Shown: positions 44,278 through 52,164, counted from the first letter of the stretch. The stretch: DNA of 64,000 nucleotides from Enterocloster asparagiformis (GCA_018380885.1 JAGZSY010000001.1:248001-312000), one strand, 5' to 3'. Notes: a model not told the origin generated them from the letters alone. Numbers and translations: made by a program.

Positions 44278-44742
44278 TTGGAATTGCATTTTGAACCGGT
44301 GACGGAGACGAACCGGGAGACGGTGTTGAAGCTGGGGATACTGCCCGGGCAGAAGCCCTATATTGAAACGGTCGCCCAGTGCCTGTCCGAGGCGGATGAA
44401 AGCGAAATCTGGCGTCCGGTGGGAATATACCACGGGGACCTGCTGGTGGGCTTTGCCATGTACGGTTTTTTCCTAAAGGAGTACCCGCCGGAGGGGCGGC
44501 TCTGGCTGGACCGCCTGCTGATCGACGCCCGCTATCAGGGCAGGGGATACGGCAGGGAGGCGCTTACCGGGCTGCTTGAACGGCTTTCACGGGAGTACCC
44601 GGGAAGGGACGTCTATCTCAGCGTGATCGAGGGCAACGACGTGGCGGTCCATCTCTACGAACAGTTTGGGTTCCGGTTTATCGGGGAGAAGGATATCCAC
44701 GGCGAGGACGTGATGGCGAGAGCGGGGGAGAGACGGTTGTAA
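44278..44742 (+). CDS. GNAT acetyltransferase, BltD/PaiA-like
   Basis: The probable start is TTG 44278, behind GAAAGGAAGCGATTATT, giving 154 aa (MELHFEPVTETN). The acetyl-CoA motif is LLIDARYQGRGYGREAL; the N-terminal region with LGILPGQKPYIETVAQCLSE and VGFAMYG matches spermine/spermidine-type acetyltransferases. It may acetylate a polyamine or a small amine. It lies 145 bp after prfH; the gap holds a GC-rich near-repeat of GGCCGG(G/A)AGAGGCCGGCG and no gene. Confidence 0.8.
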   Translation: MELHFEPVTETNRETVLKLGILPGQKPYIETVAQCLSEADESEIWRPVGIYHGDLLVGFAMYGFFLKEYPPEGRLWLDRLLIDARYQGRGYGREALTGLLERLSREYPGRDVYLSVIEGNDVAVHLYEQFGFRFIGEKDIHGEDVMARAGERRL

Positions 44743-44834
44743 CCCTGCAAAAATAGCGGAAATTTTTTTAAAATAGCGCAAATCTGCACAGCAGGCCATG
44801 GTATATTACAGTCATAAGAAATGCAATGGCAAAC

Positions 44835-44918
44835 GGAGAGGTAAACCGTAACTGGAAGCGGGCCAGACTGTAAATCTGGTGTCTACGGACTCTGGCGGTT
44901 CAAGTCCGCCCCTCTCCA
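44835..44918 (+). tRNA. tRNA-Tyr (anticodon GTA)
   Basis: A 7-bp acceptor stem GGAGAGG/CCTCTCC, anticodon arm CCAGA-CTGTAAA-TCTGG with GTA, a long variable arm and a T-arm GGCGG-TTCAAGT-CCGCC make a class II tRNA. Discriminator base A at 44918. CCA is not encoded. Confidence 0.96.
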
Positions 44919-44922
44919 CTGT

Positions 44923-45010
44923 GCAGATGTGGCAGAGATGGCCGAATGCGGCTCCCCGCTAAGGAGTTGACCGGGCAACCGGTCCGGAGGTTCGAATCCT
45001 TCCATCTGCG
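44923..45010 (+). tRNA. tRNA-Ser (anticodon GCT)
   Basis: A 7-bp acceptor stem GCAGATG/CATCTGC, anticodon loop CCGCTAA with GCT, a long variable arm ACCGGGCAACCGGT and a T-arm GGAGG-TTCGAAT-CCTTC (one G-T pair). Discriminator G at 45010. It reads AGC/AGT serine codons and lies 4 nt after tRNA-Tyr, so the two are co-transcribed. Confidence 0.96.
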
Positions 45011-45012
45011 TT

Positions 45013-45042
45013 ATTGACAGAAAATACAGTTTCTGTGTATAC
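45013..45042 (+). promoter_or_regulatory. Promoter directly after the tRNA pair
   Basis: Perfect -35 TTGACA (45013-45018), 18-bp spacer, -10 TATACT (45037-45042). It reads into the short ORF at 45078. Confidence 0.75.
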
Positions 45043-45077
45043 TATGGAGTAAGAAGCCGGAAAGGAGGGCGTTTGTG

Positions 45078-45209
45078 ATGAAAGTCAGGGTATGTAAGGC
45101 AAACAGGACGAGTTATGGGCAGTCCGGTGCCGTCAGTCGGTCTTATGGACCGTATTGCGGCAGCGGACGTATTGGCGTAACATTTCATCACTGCCAGGGC
45201 GCCCTTTGA
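45078..45209 (+). CDS. Putative 43-aa peptide with its own promoter and terminator
   Basis: The ATG at 45078 follows AAAGGAGGGCGTTTGTG. The peptide is rich in Gly, Ser, Tyr and Cys (for example SYGQSGAVSRSYGPYCGSG). It matches no family I recognise. A consensus promoter lies 36 bp upstream and a hairpin with T-run follows, so the region 45013-45250 is a complete small transcription unit. It could be a small protein, a leader or a small RNA. Confidence 0.4.
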   Translation: MKVRVCKANRTSYGQSGAVSRSYGPYCGSGRIGVTFHHCQGAL

Positions 45210-45225
45210 CGGATTAACGGAAACA

Positions 45226-45250
45226 TGGGGGCTGCGGCAGGCCCTTTTTT
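45226..45250 (+). terminator. Terminator after the 43-aa ORF
   Basis: GGGCT (45229-45233) pairs with AGGCCC with one bulge over a 5-nt loop, followed by TTTTTT (45245-45250). The stem is short but the T-run is good. Confidence 0.6.
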
Positions 45251-45276
45251 GATGCGGAGAGTGAGGTAGATCTGCT

Positions 45277-45543
45277 ATGCATCAGACGATGTTTCCACTT
45301 CTGATTATGAATATACTTGAAAATCATGCGACCAGAGAGCACCCGTTAACCATCACGGAGATCACGGAATTTGTGAACCGGGAGTTTGCGGCCTTTGCCT
45401 TTGACAAGGACCGGGTGATGAACCGTTCCACGGTCACGCGCATTCTGGACGCCATGGAGCTGTGGACGGATGGAAATCTGTTCAACTTCCGGGTGGTGCA
45501 GTGCGGCACAGAGGGAAAGAAGCTGTTCTGTCTGGAGCGTTGA
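45277..45543 (+). CDS. Small winged-helix-like protein (88 aa)
   Basis: The protein (MHQTMFPLLIMNILENHA, then LTITEITEFVNREF and MNRSTVTRILDAMELW) reads like the N-terminal wHTH of WYL-type regulators (hydrophobic helix, ITEI, STVTRILD), but the WYL sensor domain is missing and the frame ends naturally. It may be a stand-alone DNA-binding protein. Ribosome-binding site GAGAGTGAGGTAGATCTGCT is mediocre. Function unknown. Confidence 0.65.
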   Translation: MHQTMFPLLIMNILENHATREHPLTITEITEFVNREFAAFAFDKDRVMNRSTVTRILDAMELWTDGNLFNFRVVQCGTEGKKLFCLER

Positions 45544-45563
45544 GCCTGAAAGGAGGCTGTTTT

Positions 45564-45923
45564 ATGGGATGTCTGGGTAATTTACTTTGGTTTATATTCG
45601 GCGGCGCCATCAGCGGTTTAAGCTGGTGCCTGGCCGGCTGCCTGTGGTGCATCACCATTGTGGGAATCCCGGTGGGATTGCAGTGCTTTAAGCTGGCGTC
45701 CTTAAGCTTTTTCCCCTTTGGCAAGGAAGTGCGCTACGGGGGCGGCGCTGTGTCGTTTCTGCTGAACGTGATCTGGCTGTTGGTGTCCGGCCTGCCCCTG
45801 GCCCTGGAGCATCTGGCGTTTGGCCTGATCCTTTGCGTCACGGTGATCGGAATCCCCTTTGGACTGCAGCAGTTCAAGCTGGCGAAGCTGGCCCTTATGC
45901 CCTTTGGGGCGGAGGTGTTCTGA
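45564..45923 (+). CDS. yccF: YccF-domain membrane protein
   Basis: The start at 45564 follows AAAGGAGGCTGTTTT. The 119-aa protein contains the two-fold YccF repeat, each unit having a hydrophobic helix and a GIPxGLQxFKLAxL motif (VGIPVGLQCFKLASLSFFPFG and IGIPFGLQQFKLAKLALMPFG). It is an inner-membrane protein of unknown role. It lies 20 bp after the small winged-helix gene. Confidence 0.92.
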   Translation: MGCLGNLLWFIFGGAISGLSWCLAGCLWCITIVGIPVGLQCFKLASLSFFPFGKEVRYGGGAVSFLLNVIWLLVSGLPLALEHLAFGLILCVTVIGIPFGLQQFKLAKLALMPFGAEVF

Positions 45924-45989
45924 TCGGCGGCTGAAACTGGCGGTTGGCAGGCAGTTTAATGGGAAATAAATACACAACAACATTGAAGG

Positions 45990-46017
45990 AATCCCCGTCT
46001 ATGGCGGGGATTTTTTT
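45990..46017 (+). terminator. Intrinsic terminator after yccF
   Basis: An 8-bp stem AATCCCCG / CGGGGATT with a 7-nt loop and a run of T (46011-46017). Confidence 0.9.
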
Positions 46018-46137
46018 GAATGTGATGGGGCGTTGGGGCAGCATACGGGCGATTGTTGAATGTAATGGGCTGCCGGCGCAGCCTGCGGGCCATTGCCGAA
46101 TGTAATGGGCTGCCGGCGCAGCCTGCGGGCCATTGCC
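46018..46137. repeat. Three tandem copies of a 40-bp repeat
   Basis: Copy 2 (46058-46097) and copy 3 (46098-46137) are identical; copy 1 (46018-46057) is diverged. Each exact copy begins GAATGTAATGGGCTGCCGG and ends GGGCCATTGCC, and has AATGG/CCATT ends that could pair, so each could fold as a hairpin. The array sits between a terminator and the 3' end of the convergent tetR gene, with no coding role visible. Confidence 0.85.
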
Positions 46138-46173
46138 TGCCGTCAGCTCAGAAGCGTCCTCAATCGCTGCCGG

Positions 46174-46722
46174 TCATTCCCGGTCGGCCGAGGCGGCGAT
46201 GGCCTGCTCCAAAAGCAGCCCCACCTTTCCGGCGATCTCCTCCGTGGTGCCTTCGATGGTGTTTAACACAAAGGACTCCATGACGCCCAGGACGGCCATC
46301 CCCAGAAACCGGACCACCACCTCGTCCGGGGGAGGGGAGCCGACCGGCGACAGCTTCCGGCGCAGCTGTTCCTCCATAAATTCCAGCAGCAGCTTGCGGA
46401 AGGATACGGTGCTGGCGCTGCGGAACAGGGAGGCGAAAAATACCTGGTTCTGTTCAAAGTAGCGGAACCAGAGGATCGTGCCCTCCACCATGCCCATCTC
46501 TTTTTTCTGCTCGCAGATTTGATCCAGCTCGGCGATCAGTATGTTGATAATGGCGTCCAAAAGATCGTACTTATCTACGTAATGCAGATAAAATGTTTTT
46601 CTGCTGATGTCCGCCCGTTCGGTAATCTCCTTTACGGTAATGGCATCGAAATCTTCCTCGGATAGCAGGGATAAAAACGCCTCCTGTATCGCCCGCCGTG
46701 ATTTCACAATTCTTCTGTCCAT
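46174..46722 (-). CDS. TetR-family transcriptional regulator
   Basis: The start is the ATG at 46722 (MDRRIVKSRRAI), behind AAGAGGAGAACCGAT, giving 182 aa. N-terminal TetR helix-turn-helix ITVKEITERADISRKTFYLHYVDKYDLL; the C-terminal part resembles the TetR_C_7-like class found with many gut Clostridia regulators. Divergent from the hydrolase at 46885, with the palindrome at 46845-46860 in between as its probable operator. The ligand is unknown. Confidence 0.9.
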   Translation of the reverse strand: MDRRIVKSRRAIQEAFLSLLSEEDFDAITVKEITERADISRKTFYLHYVDKYDLLDAIINILIAELDQICEQKKEMGMVEGTILWFRYFEQNQVFFASLFRSASTVSFRKLLLEFMEEQLRRKLSPVGSPPPDEVVVRFLGMAVLGVMESFVLNTIEGTTEEIAGKVGLLLEQAIAASADRE

Positions 46723-46844
46723 ATCGGTTCTCCTCTTTGCTACCCACATTTTTTAGATATGAGTATTACTACATCTTCGGCGGCTATGTGGCCATTGAGC
46801 CACCGTTGAATTTCAATTATAATTAATATACACGAGTATAATAA

Positions 46845-46860
46845 AATTCACAAGTGAATT
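46845..46860. promoter_or_regulatory. Probable TetR operator upstream of the hydrolase gene
   Basis: The inverted repeat AATTCAC-AA-GTGAATT is perfect in its 7-bp arms. It lies just downstream of a TATAAT (46837-46842) and 24 bp before the hydrolase start, a typical repressor position. Confidence 0.65.
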
Positions 46861-46884
46861 ATTTGACAAAATTAGGAGGAAAAC

Positions 46885-47802
46885 ATGGATATTGTAAAGA
46901 AACAAGTGCAGGTGCCCGCGCACGGGCTGAAACTGGCGGCGATTCTCAACATACCGGATCAGGCTGAGGGAAAAAAGAACCCGGCCATTGTCTGCGTTCA
47001 CCCGGGCAGCAGCTGCAAGGAGCAGACTGCCGGAATCTATGCGGCCAGGCTGGCGGAATGCGGATATGTGACCATTGTCTTTGACGCCTCATTCCAGGGA
47101 GAGAGCGGGGGCGAACCGCGCTATGCGGAGATACCGGCCGCACGGGTGGAGGATATCCGCTGCGCGGTGGATTATCTGGTGATGCTGGATTTTGTGGACG
47201 AGAACCGCATCGGCGTGCTGGGAGTCTGCGCCGGCGGAGGTTACGCGGTCAATGCGGCTATGACGGAGCGCCGGATCAAGGCGGTGGGAACCGTTGTGGG
47301 GGCTAATATCGGGCGCGTCCAGCGGGAGAGCGGCGATCCCATCCAGGCCCTGGAGGCAGTGGCGCGGCAGCGTACCCTGGAGGCCCGGGGGAAGGAGCCG
47401 CTGATTGTAAACTGGATTCCCCGTAGCCAGCAGGAGCGGGAGCAGGCGGGGATTCAGGATATCGATATTGTGGAGGCAGTGGATTACTACACCACGCCCC
47501 GCGGTCAGTCCAACAATTCCCCCAACAAGCTGAAATTTACCAGCATGGAGCAGATGCTGGGGTTTGATGCATTCCATTTGGTGGAGACGCTGCTGACACA
47601 GCCGCTGCAGATTATTGTCGGCGACAAGCAGGGAGCCTTCGGCTCTTACCGGGACGGGCAGGAGCTTTACCGCAGAGCCGCCTCCACCAAAAAGGACCTG
47701 ATGGTGCTGGAAAATGTGAGCCACTACGATCTCTACGATCAGCCGGAGCCGGTGAGGCGCGCGGTGGAGAAGCTGGCGGCATTTTACGGGGAAAATTTAT
47801 AA
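46885..47802 (+). CDS. Dienelactone-hydrolase-like alpha/beta hydrolase with Cys nucleophile
   Basis: The 305-aa protein has HPGSSCKEQTAGIYAARLAE near the start, a nucleophile elbow GVCAGGGYAV in which Cys replaces Ser (as in dienelactone hydrolase), a following acidic residue region VGDKQGAFGS and a final His in LENVSHYDLYDQP. It starts behind TTAGGAGGAAAAC. With the SDR gene next to it, it may degrade a lactone or xenobiotic under control of the divergent TetR protein. The substrate is unknown. Confidence 0.85.
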   Translation: MDIVKKQVQVPAHGLKLAAILNIPDQAEGKKNPAIVCVHPGSSCKEQTAGIYAARLAECGYVTIVFDASFQGESGGEPRYAEIPAARVEDIRCAVDYLVMLDFVDENRIGVLGVCAGGGYAVNAAMTERRIKAVGTVVGANIGRVQRESGDPIQALEAVARQRTLEARGKEPLIVNWIPRSQQEREQAGIQDIDIVEAVDYYTTPRGQSNNSPNKLKFTSMEQMLGFDAFHLVETLLTQPLQIIVGDKQGAFGSYRDGQELYRRAASTKKDLMVLENVSHYDLYDQPEPVRRAVEKLAAFYGENL

Positions 47803-47847
47803 AAGTACGAATACTGTAGACGATTTTTAATGAAAGGAGCGGAGACG

Positions 47848-48603
47848 ATGGGAAAACTGGATGGAAAAGTAGCGATCGTGACAGGTGCAAGCAGCGGGCT
47901 CGGAAGAGGCGTGGCCATTGCGTTTGCCAAAGAAGGGGCCAAGCTGGCGATCTGCGCCCGGCGGGTGGAGAAATTGCAGCAGACGGCTGAAACGTGCAGA
48001 CAGGCCGGGGCAGAGGTGCTGGCATTGCCCTGCGATGTCACGGTAATGGCAGACTTGGAACGCCTGGTGAACACGACAATGGAAAAATATGGACGAATTG
48101 ATATTCTGGTGAACAACGCCGTCTCCGCCACGCAGTATGTGTCGATTATGGATCACACCCAGGACATGTGGGACGGCGTCATGAAGAGCGGGCTGGAGGC
48201 GAGCTGGAACCTGATGCGCCTCTGCCAGCCGATTATGAAAAAACAGAAATACGGCCGGATCATCAATGTCTCCTCAGCGGCGGGCTATCAGGGAATGGCG
48301 CTGTACGGCGCTTACGCCATCGCAAAAGCGGGTATCCGCGCTATGACGATGGTGGCGGCCAGAGAATGGGGGCCGGAGATCACGGTCAACAGCTTCGGAC
48401 CGCTCTGCAACAGCGATCTCTCCAGCGTCACATTCGGCAAAATGCCTCAGGCGGATGCCGACACCTACATTCCGCCGCTGGGCTACGTGGGGGATCCGGA
48501 GAAGGATCTCGCCCCGGGCATGGTATTTCTGGCCTCGGACGACGGACATTATGTGACGGGCCAGCAGTTGAATGTGGACGGCGGTTTGGAGATTCATTTC
48601 TAG
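47848..48603 (+). CDS. Short-chain dehydrogenase/reductase (SDR)
   Basis: The start at 47848 (MGKLDGKVAIVTGASSGLG) follows AAAGGAGCGGAGACG, giving 251 aa. Classical SDR features are present: the TGASSGLGRG cofactor motif, NNAVSAT, active-site Ser in NVSSAAGYQG and Tyr/Lys in YAIAK, and a C-terminal GQQLNVDGG. It lies 45 bp downstream of the hydrolase and is probably co-transcribed. Confidence 0.92.
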   Translation: MGKLDGKVAIVTGASSGLGRGVAIAFAKEGAKLAICARRVEKLQQTAETCRQAGAEVLALPCDVTVMADLERLVNTTMEKYGRIDILVNNAVSATQYVSIMDHTQDMWDGVMKSGLEASWNLMRLCQPIMKKQKYGRIINVSSAAGYQGMALYGAYAIAKAGIRAMTMVAAREWGPEITVNSFGPLCNSDLSSVTFGKMPQADADTYIPPLGYVGDPEKDLAPGMVFLASDDGHYVTGQQLNVDGGLEIHF

Positions 48604-48662
48604 GCGGGCTGGCGAGCTTCGCCGGTGTGTCGGAAAAACATACGTTTATATTATAATAAAGC

Positions 48663-48694
48663 AAAAGCCGCGGCCATTCACGACCGCGGCTTTT
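48663..48694. terminator. Bidirectional terminator after the SDR gene
   Basis: An 11-bp stem AAAAGCCGCGG / CCGCGGCTTTT with a 10-nt loop, flanked by A-runs and T-runs, between convergent genes. Confidence 0.85.
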
Positions 48695-48760
48695 CGCAGC
48701 AGAGTGTTTACGCTCGGTGAAATTCATGGCCGCGCTATTATTTAAGTGCCCTGTATGCAA

Positions 48761-48789
48761 AATGCCGATTTCTCCGTACAAGGACCTTC
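48761..48789. repeat. 29-bp dispersed repeat, inverted copy of 4566-4594
   Basis: Matches the reverse complement of 4566-4594 at 27 of 29 positions (AATGCCGATTTCTCCGTACA, then AGGACCTTC). Only one arm of the element at 4547-4594 is present here. Confidence 0.6.
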
Positions 48790-48961
48790 CAACCTCAGTG
48801 CATTGTCTTTTTCATATTTTGCCAAACAGCAACGCCTATTCCGCCTGTCTAAATTTAGTTCCGCGGCGTTGTCCTCGGGCTCTTTCCTCGGTAATTTGAC
48901 TTTGCCGGCAATTTGAAAGCATACCCGTGGCGGTTGGGAGCTTTTCTGACTTACGACGGAG

Positions 48962-49711
48962 CTATTTTTTCAGTATCCGCTCCAGGGCGGCGATATCCAG
49001 CAAATTCACCGTCTCAAAATTTCCCTTGTAAAATACGGCCCAGTTGTTGAACACACAGGGCAGCTCCTTGGCTTTTTCCAGCGTGTCCACCAGGATAAAG
49101 GATGCGGGGACGCCGTTCTTTTCGCAATGCTGCCTGATCGTTTCCAGGCTTTGGAATGTGTAGGGGCATTGCATATCGTAGTAAATTGTCAGTTCCTTCC
49201 CCTTGATCCGGGAATTTTTTGCGTTCTCAGTGAAGGCCGGCGCTGTCTGGTCAAAGGAAAGGGCCAGCAATTCGTACCCGCTGTCGGTGCTATCAACAAC
49301 CTCAAAGCCGAATTTCTTCGCAAATGACTGGTCGGTGAGCCAGTGCTTCTGCTTTTTTGACCCGAGCATGCAAACGCCGGATTTGCCCTGCTTTTTGGCA
49401 TCGGCCAGACAGTACTCCAACAGCGATTTCCCATATCCTTTTCCCTTGCAGCTGCCGGAGGCCCACAGGCAGTACAGATAGATATAATTGTCGCCGGTTA
49501 TGGGAACCCAGGCCGTCTCCAGGGGAGCGTATTCAATAAAAACAGCTGCCTTCTCGTTGAGCTTTCGAAAGACATGGCCTTCCTTCAGCCGGTCCGCAAG
49601 CCATTGCCGCTTGGCCTCCACGCCCGGATGGGGCTTCTTGCTGCGGATGATGCAGCACAGGTGCTCGTCGGCAAGATTTTCCAGTGTCAGGTTTATAAAA
49701 TCAGTATTCAT
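48962..49711 (-). CDS. GNAT acetyltransferase with YoaP domain
   Basis: The 249-aa protein has a GNAT domain at about residues 5-145 with the CoA-binding motif SCKGKGYGKSLLEY, then a C-terminal thioredoxin-like YoaP domain (ELTIYYDMQCPYTFQSLETI, with a single conserved Cys in CPYT, and CVFNNWAVFYKGNFETVNL at the end). YoaP-type proteins form a recognised two-domain family of uncertain substrate. It starts at 49711 behind ACGAGGGCGCGC. Confidence 0.88.
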   Translation of the reverse strand: MNTDFINLTLENLADEHLCCIIRSKKPHPGVEAKRQWLADRLKEGHVFRKLNEKAAVFIEYAPLETAWVPITGDNYIYLYCLWASGSCKGKGYGKSLLEYCLADAKKQGKSGVCMLGSKKQKHWLTDQSFAKKFGFEVVDSTDSGYELLALSFDQTAPAFTENAKNSRIKGKELTIYYDMQCPYTFQSLETIRQHCEKNGVPASFILVDTLEKAKELPCVFNNWAVFYKGNFETVNLLDIAALERILKK

Positions 49712-49835
49712 GCGCGCCCTCGTTTCCCAATAAATGTTACCGACCGGTCCGTACGGCCGGCTGGTTTCATTATAGCAGATGGAGCTGCAAAAAGGGTGAA
49801 AATATGCACATACGGTGGGCTTTTTGCGCTGCGCC

Positions 49836-49864
49836 TTGAAAGTTCGGACCCACTAAGGTATAGT
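49836..49864 (+). promoter_or_regulatory. Promoter of the metallophosphoesterase gene
   Basis: -35 TTGAAA (49836-49841), 17-bp spacer, -10 TATAGT (49859-49864). The gap between 49712 and 49800 also has an inverted segment GACCGGTC near 49742-49749 that might be an operator. Confidence 0.75.
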
Positions 49865-49922
49865 ATAGATAAAATTGGGAGCGCTGCCTAAGCCGCCCCT
49901 GCGAATAGTGAGGATAAGAAAA

Positions 49923-50621
49923 ATGGCATTGTACGCGATTGGCGATCTGCACCTGTCGTTCACCGCAGATAAACCCATGGATGTATTTGGAAAAGAATGG
50001 AAAAATCATGTGGAGAAAATTGAAAAGCATTGGAAAAAGAGAGTCGGGCCCGAGGACACGGTGGTGGTCACCGGGGACCACTCCTGGGGGAGGAACCTGG
50101 AGGAGTGCGCCGCGGACCTGGATTTCATCGCCGCCCTGCCGGGAAGGAAGATTCTGCTGCGTGGAAACCACGATATGTTCTGGGACGCCAAGAAAACCCA
50201 ACGGTTGAACGAACGGTACGCGGGACGGCTGTCCTTTCTGCAGAACAATTATTTCGCCTACGGGGACTGCGCTTTGGTGGGAACTAAGGGCTATTGCGAC
50301 GAGGGGCGGGACACGCCGGAGCAATTTGAGAAGCTGGTCAACCGGGAGCTGGATCGGCTGCGCACATCCTTTGAGCTGGCCGCTGCGGACGGCTATGAGC
50401 GTTTTATCATGTTTCTCCACTATCCGCCCACCAGCATCGGTGAGATGGACAGCGGCTTTACGAGAATGGCGGAGGAGTACGGGGCGGAGCAGGTGGTCTA
50501 TTCCCACTGCCACGGCCAGGCGCGGTATCAGGACAGCCTGATGGGAGAGGTGGACGGCGTGGAGTACCGGCTGGTCTCCTCTGACTATCTGAAATTCCGG
50601 CCGGAGCGGATACTGGAGTGA
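49923..50621 (+). CDS. Cytoplasmic calcineurin-like metallophosphoesterase
   Basis: The start at 49923 (MALYAIGDLHLSF) follows GTGAGGATAAGAAAA, giving 232 aa. The metal-binding blocks are AIGDLHLSF, VVTGDHSWGR, LRGNHDMFWD, MFLHYPPTS and SHCHGQ, which correspond to the five phosphoesterase motifs; the last replaces the common GHxH. No signal peptide. The substrate is unknown; related small Firmicute proteins are generally annotated only as phosphoesterase. Confidence 0.9.
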   Translation: MALYAIGDLHLSFTADKPMDVFGKEWKNHVEKIEKHWKKRVGPEDTVVVTGDHSWGRNLEECAADLDFIAALPGRKILLRGNHDMFWDAKKTQRLNERYAGRLSFLQNNYFAYGDCALVGTKGYCDEGRDTPEQFEKLVNRELDRLRTSFELAAADGYERFIMFLHYPPTSIGEMDSGFTRMAEEYGAEQVVYSHCHGQARYQDSLMGEVDGVEYRLVSSDYLKFRPERILE

Positions 50622-50732
50622 CCGTTTCCGGGACAAGGGGAACATATGCTGCGCCAGGAATTGGATTGTCTTGAGCAGGGCCGTGAAACATGGTAGAATG
50701 GAGTCAAATTATAATGGTAAGGAGGGGTTTTT

Positions 50733-51563
50733 ATGGCAAAGGACCGCATTGAGAGCAAGTATTTTAGCGTGGCGCCGGGGATCGAGCTGCACTATCTGGA
50801 GAAGGGAGAGGGCAGACCGCTGGTGTTCATTCCCGGGCTGACCTTTTCGGGGGAGGTCTTTCAGGCGCAGCTGGAGTATTTTTCCAGAGATTACCGGGTG
50901 ATCGCCATCGATCCGCGGGGGCAGGGACTGTCCGCCAAACCGGTGGACGGCAACGATTACATGACCCACGGCCGCGATCTGGCCGCGCTGATGGACGGCT
51001 TGGGCCTGGACAAAGCGGTGCTGGTGGGCTGGAGCACGGGCAACCTGGAGGTGTGGAGCTACATCCGCCAGTTCGGCAGGGAAAAGCTTCGTGGAGCGGT
51101 GACCATCGATATGTCCCCGCTGCCCATGTCTCCCGATCCCAAGTGCTGGACCGAGGGTGCGATTGAGGAGCTGTCCGAGGTGGCGACCCAGTACCTCACC
51201 AGCTTCGAGGGGACCAGGGCGTTTTTCAGCGATTACGCCACCGGAGTGATGATTCAGCACGAGATGGAGCCGGGAGAGCTGGAATATCTGCTGGATATTT
51301 CCGCGCGGACGCCCTACTGGATCTGCCGGGCGCTGTTCTGCGACGCCATGTTTTCCAATTTCGTGGACGTCGCCCGGGAAACGGCCGAGGATATGCCCAG
51401 TCTGATGTTCATCGCAGAGCACTGGGCGGACGTCGCACGTCCCTTTGTGGAGCGGACGATGCCGGGCTGTGAGATTCAGGTTATGGGAGGACATTTGATG
51501 TTCTACGAGTATCCGGAGAAATGGAACGGGATTCTGGAAGAATTTTTAAACAGGCTTTCCTGA
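50733..51563 (+). CDS. Alpha/beta hydrolase (esterase/peroxidase type)
   Basis: The 276-aa protein has FIPGLTFSGEVFQAQLEYF, DPRGQGLSAKP and the nucleophile elbow VGWSTGNLE, with a late His in VMGGHLMFYEYPEKW. These are standard features of the alpha/beta-hydrolase-1 family. It starts behind TAAGGAGGGGTTTTT, about 110 bp after the phosphoesterase. No substrate can be named. Confidence 0.88.
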   Translation: MAKDRIESKYFSVAPGIELHYLEKGEGRPLVFIPGLTFSGEVFQAQLEYFSRDYRVIAIDPRGQGLSAKPVDGNDYMTHGRDLAALMDGLGLDKAVLVGWSTGNLEVWSYIRQFGREKLRGAVTIDMSPLPMSPDPKCWTEGAIEELSEVATQYLTSFEGTRAFFSDYATGVMIQHEMEPGELEYLLDISARTPYWICRALFCDAMFSNFVDVARETAEDMPSLMFIAEHWADVARPFVERTMPGCEIQVMGGHLMFYEYPEKWNGILEEFLNRLS

Positions 51564-51576
51564 TAAAGCGCAAAAA

Positions 51577-51618
51577 AAGAAGGGGCGGACGCCGCAGACT
51601 GGGCGTCCGGCCCTTCTT
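51577..51618. terminator. Bidirectional terminator between convergent genes
   Basis: Arms 51577-51593 and 51602-51618 pair over 17 bp with one mismatch, with an 8-nt loop; an A-run precedes the left arm. Confidence 0.8.
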
Positions 51619-51660
51619 ACCCGTAGGGAGTATATTTCGCAAAAAACGCGCAGAAGCGGA

Positions 51661-52164
51661 TCACTGCGCTCCGTCGGCCTCATGCTGCCGGACCAGTTCG
51701 ATGGCTTCCTTTCCGGTGAGGTGCTCGATGTCCATCTCCAGCATGTAGAGGGCGCGGTACTCCTGGTCGATCTCCTTTAAACGCCCTTCCTCGTCGCCGG
51801 GCGTGTACTTGGCGGCCAGGCGCTCGATGGCGATTCTCTTCTCAGCGTCGTCCTCGATCACCCGGATTCTGCCGAAAGCGATGGCGCTGCGGAAATAGGT
51901 GGTGTACCTTTCCGGAACCACCTGGTCCTGAGCGATCACGCAGAAGGAGGCCTTCTCACAGCCGCGCACGGCGTCGATCTTGTGGCCTGCCTTTGCGCAG
52001 TGGAAATAGAGTTTGGAGCCACAGTAAACGTAGCTCATCGGCACGGCGTAGGGGTAGCCCTCGTCGCCCAAAAGCGCCAGCACCCCGGATGTGCCATTCT
52101 CCAGAATTTCCACAGCTTTTTCTTCCGGCAGCAGCTGCCGTTTCCTTCTCATTTCTCTGAACAT
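51661..52164 (-). CDS. Pyridoxamine 5'-phosphate oxidase-family (NimA-like) protein
   Basis: The start is the ATG at 52164, behind AGAGGAGAGATTGTG, giving 167 aa. The split-barrel flavin-binding fold is recognisable from GTSGVLALLGDEGYPYAVPM, then LYFHCAKAGHKIDAVRGC and VIAQDQVVPERYTTYFRS. Such proteins bind FMN or heme and include 5-nitroimidazole reductases (NimA), but most are of unknown substrate. It lies convergent to the hydrolase. Confidence 0.9.
   Translation of the reverse strand: MFREMRRKRQLLPEEKAVEILENGTSGVLALLGDEGYPYAVPMSYVYCGSKLYFHCAKAGHKIDAVRGCEKASFCVIAQDQVVPERYTTYFRSAIAFGRIRVIEDDAEKRIAIERLAAKYTPGDEEGRLKEIDQEYRALYMLEMDIEHLTGKEAIELVRQHEADGAQ

Larger units (their letters stand above)
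48604..48961. other. Gap with bidirectional terminator and a dispersed repeat
   Basis: This stretch holds the hairpin at 48663-48694 and, at 48761-48789, a copy of a 29-bp repeat also present inverted at 4566-4594. A GAAATTCATGGC segment at 48719-48730 also recurs at 4611-4622. The remainder to 48961 shows no supported gene. Confidence 0.6.

Noticed and set aside
46018..46137. CRISPR array
   Set aside because: The repeats are directly adjacent with no unique spacers, and no cas gene is near.
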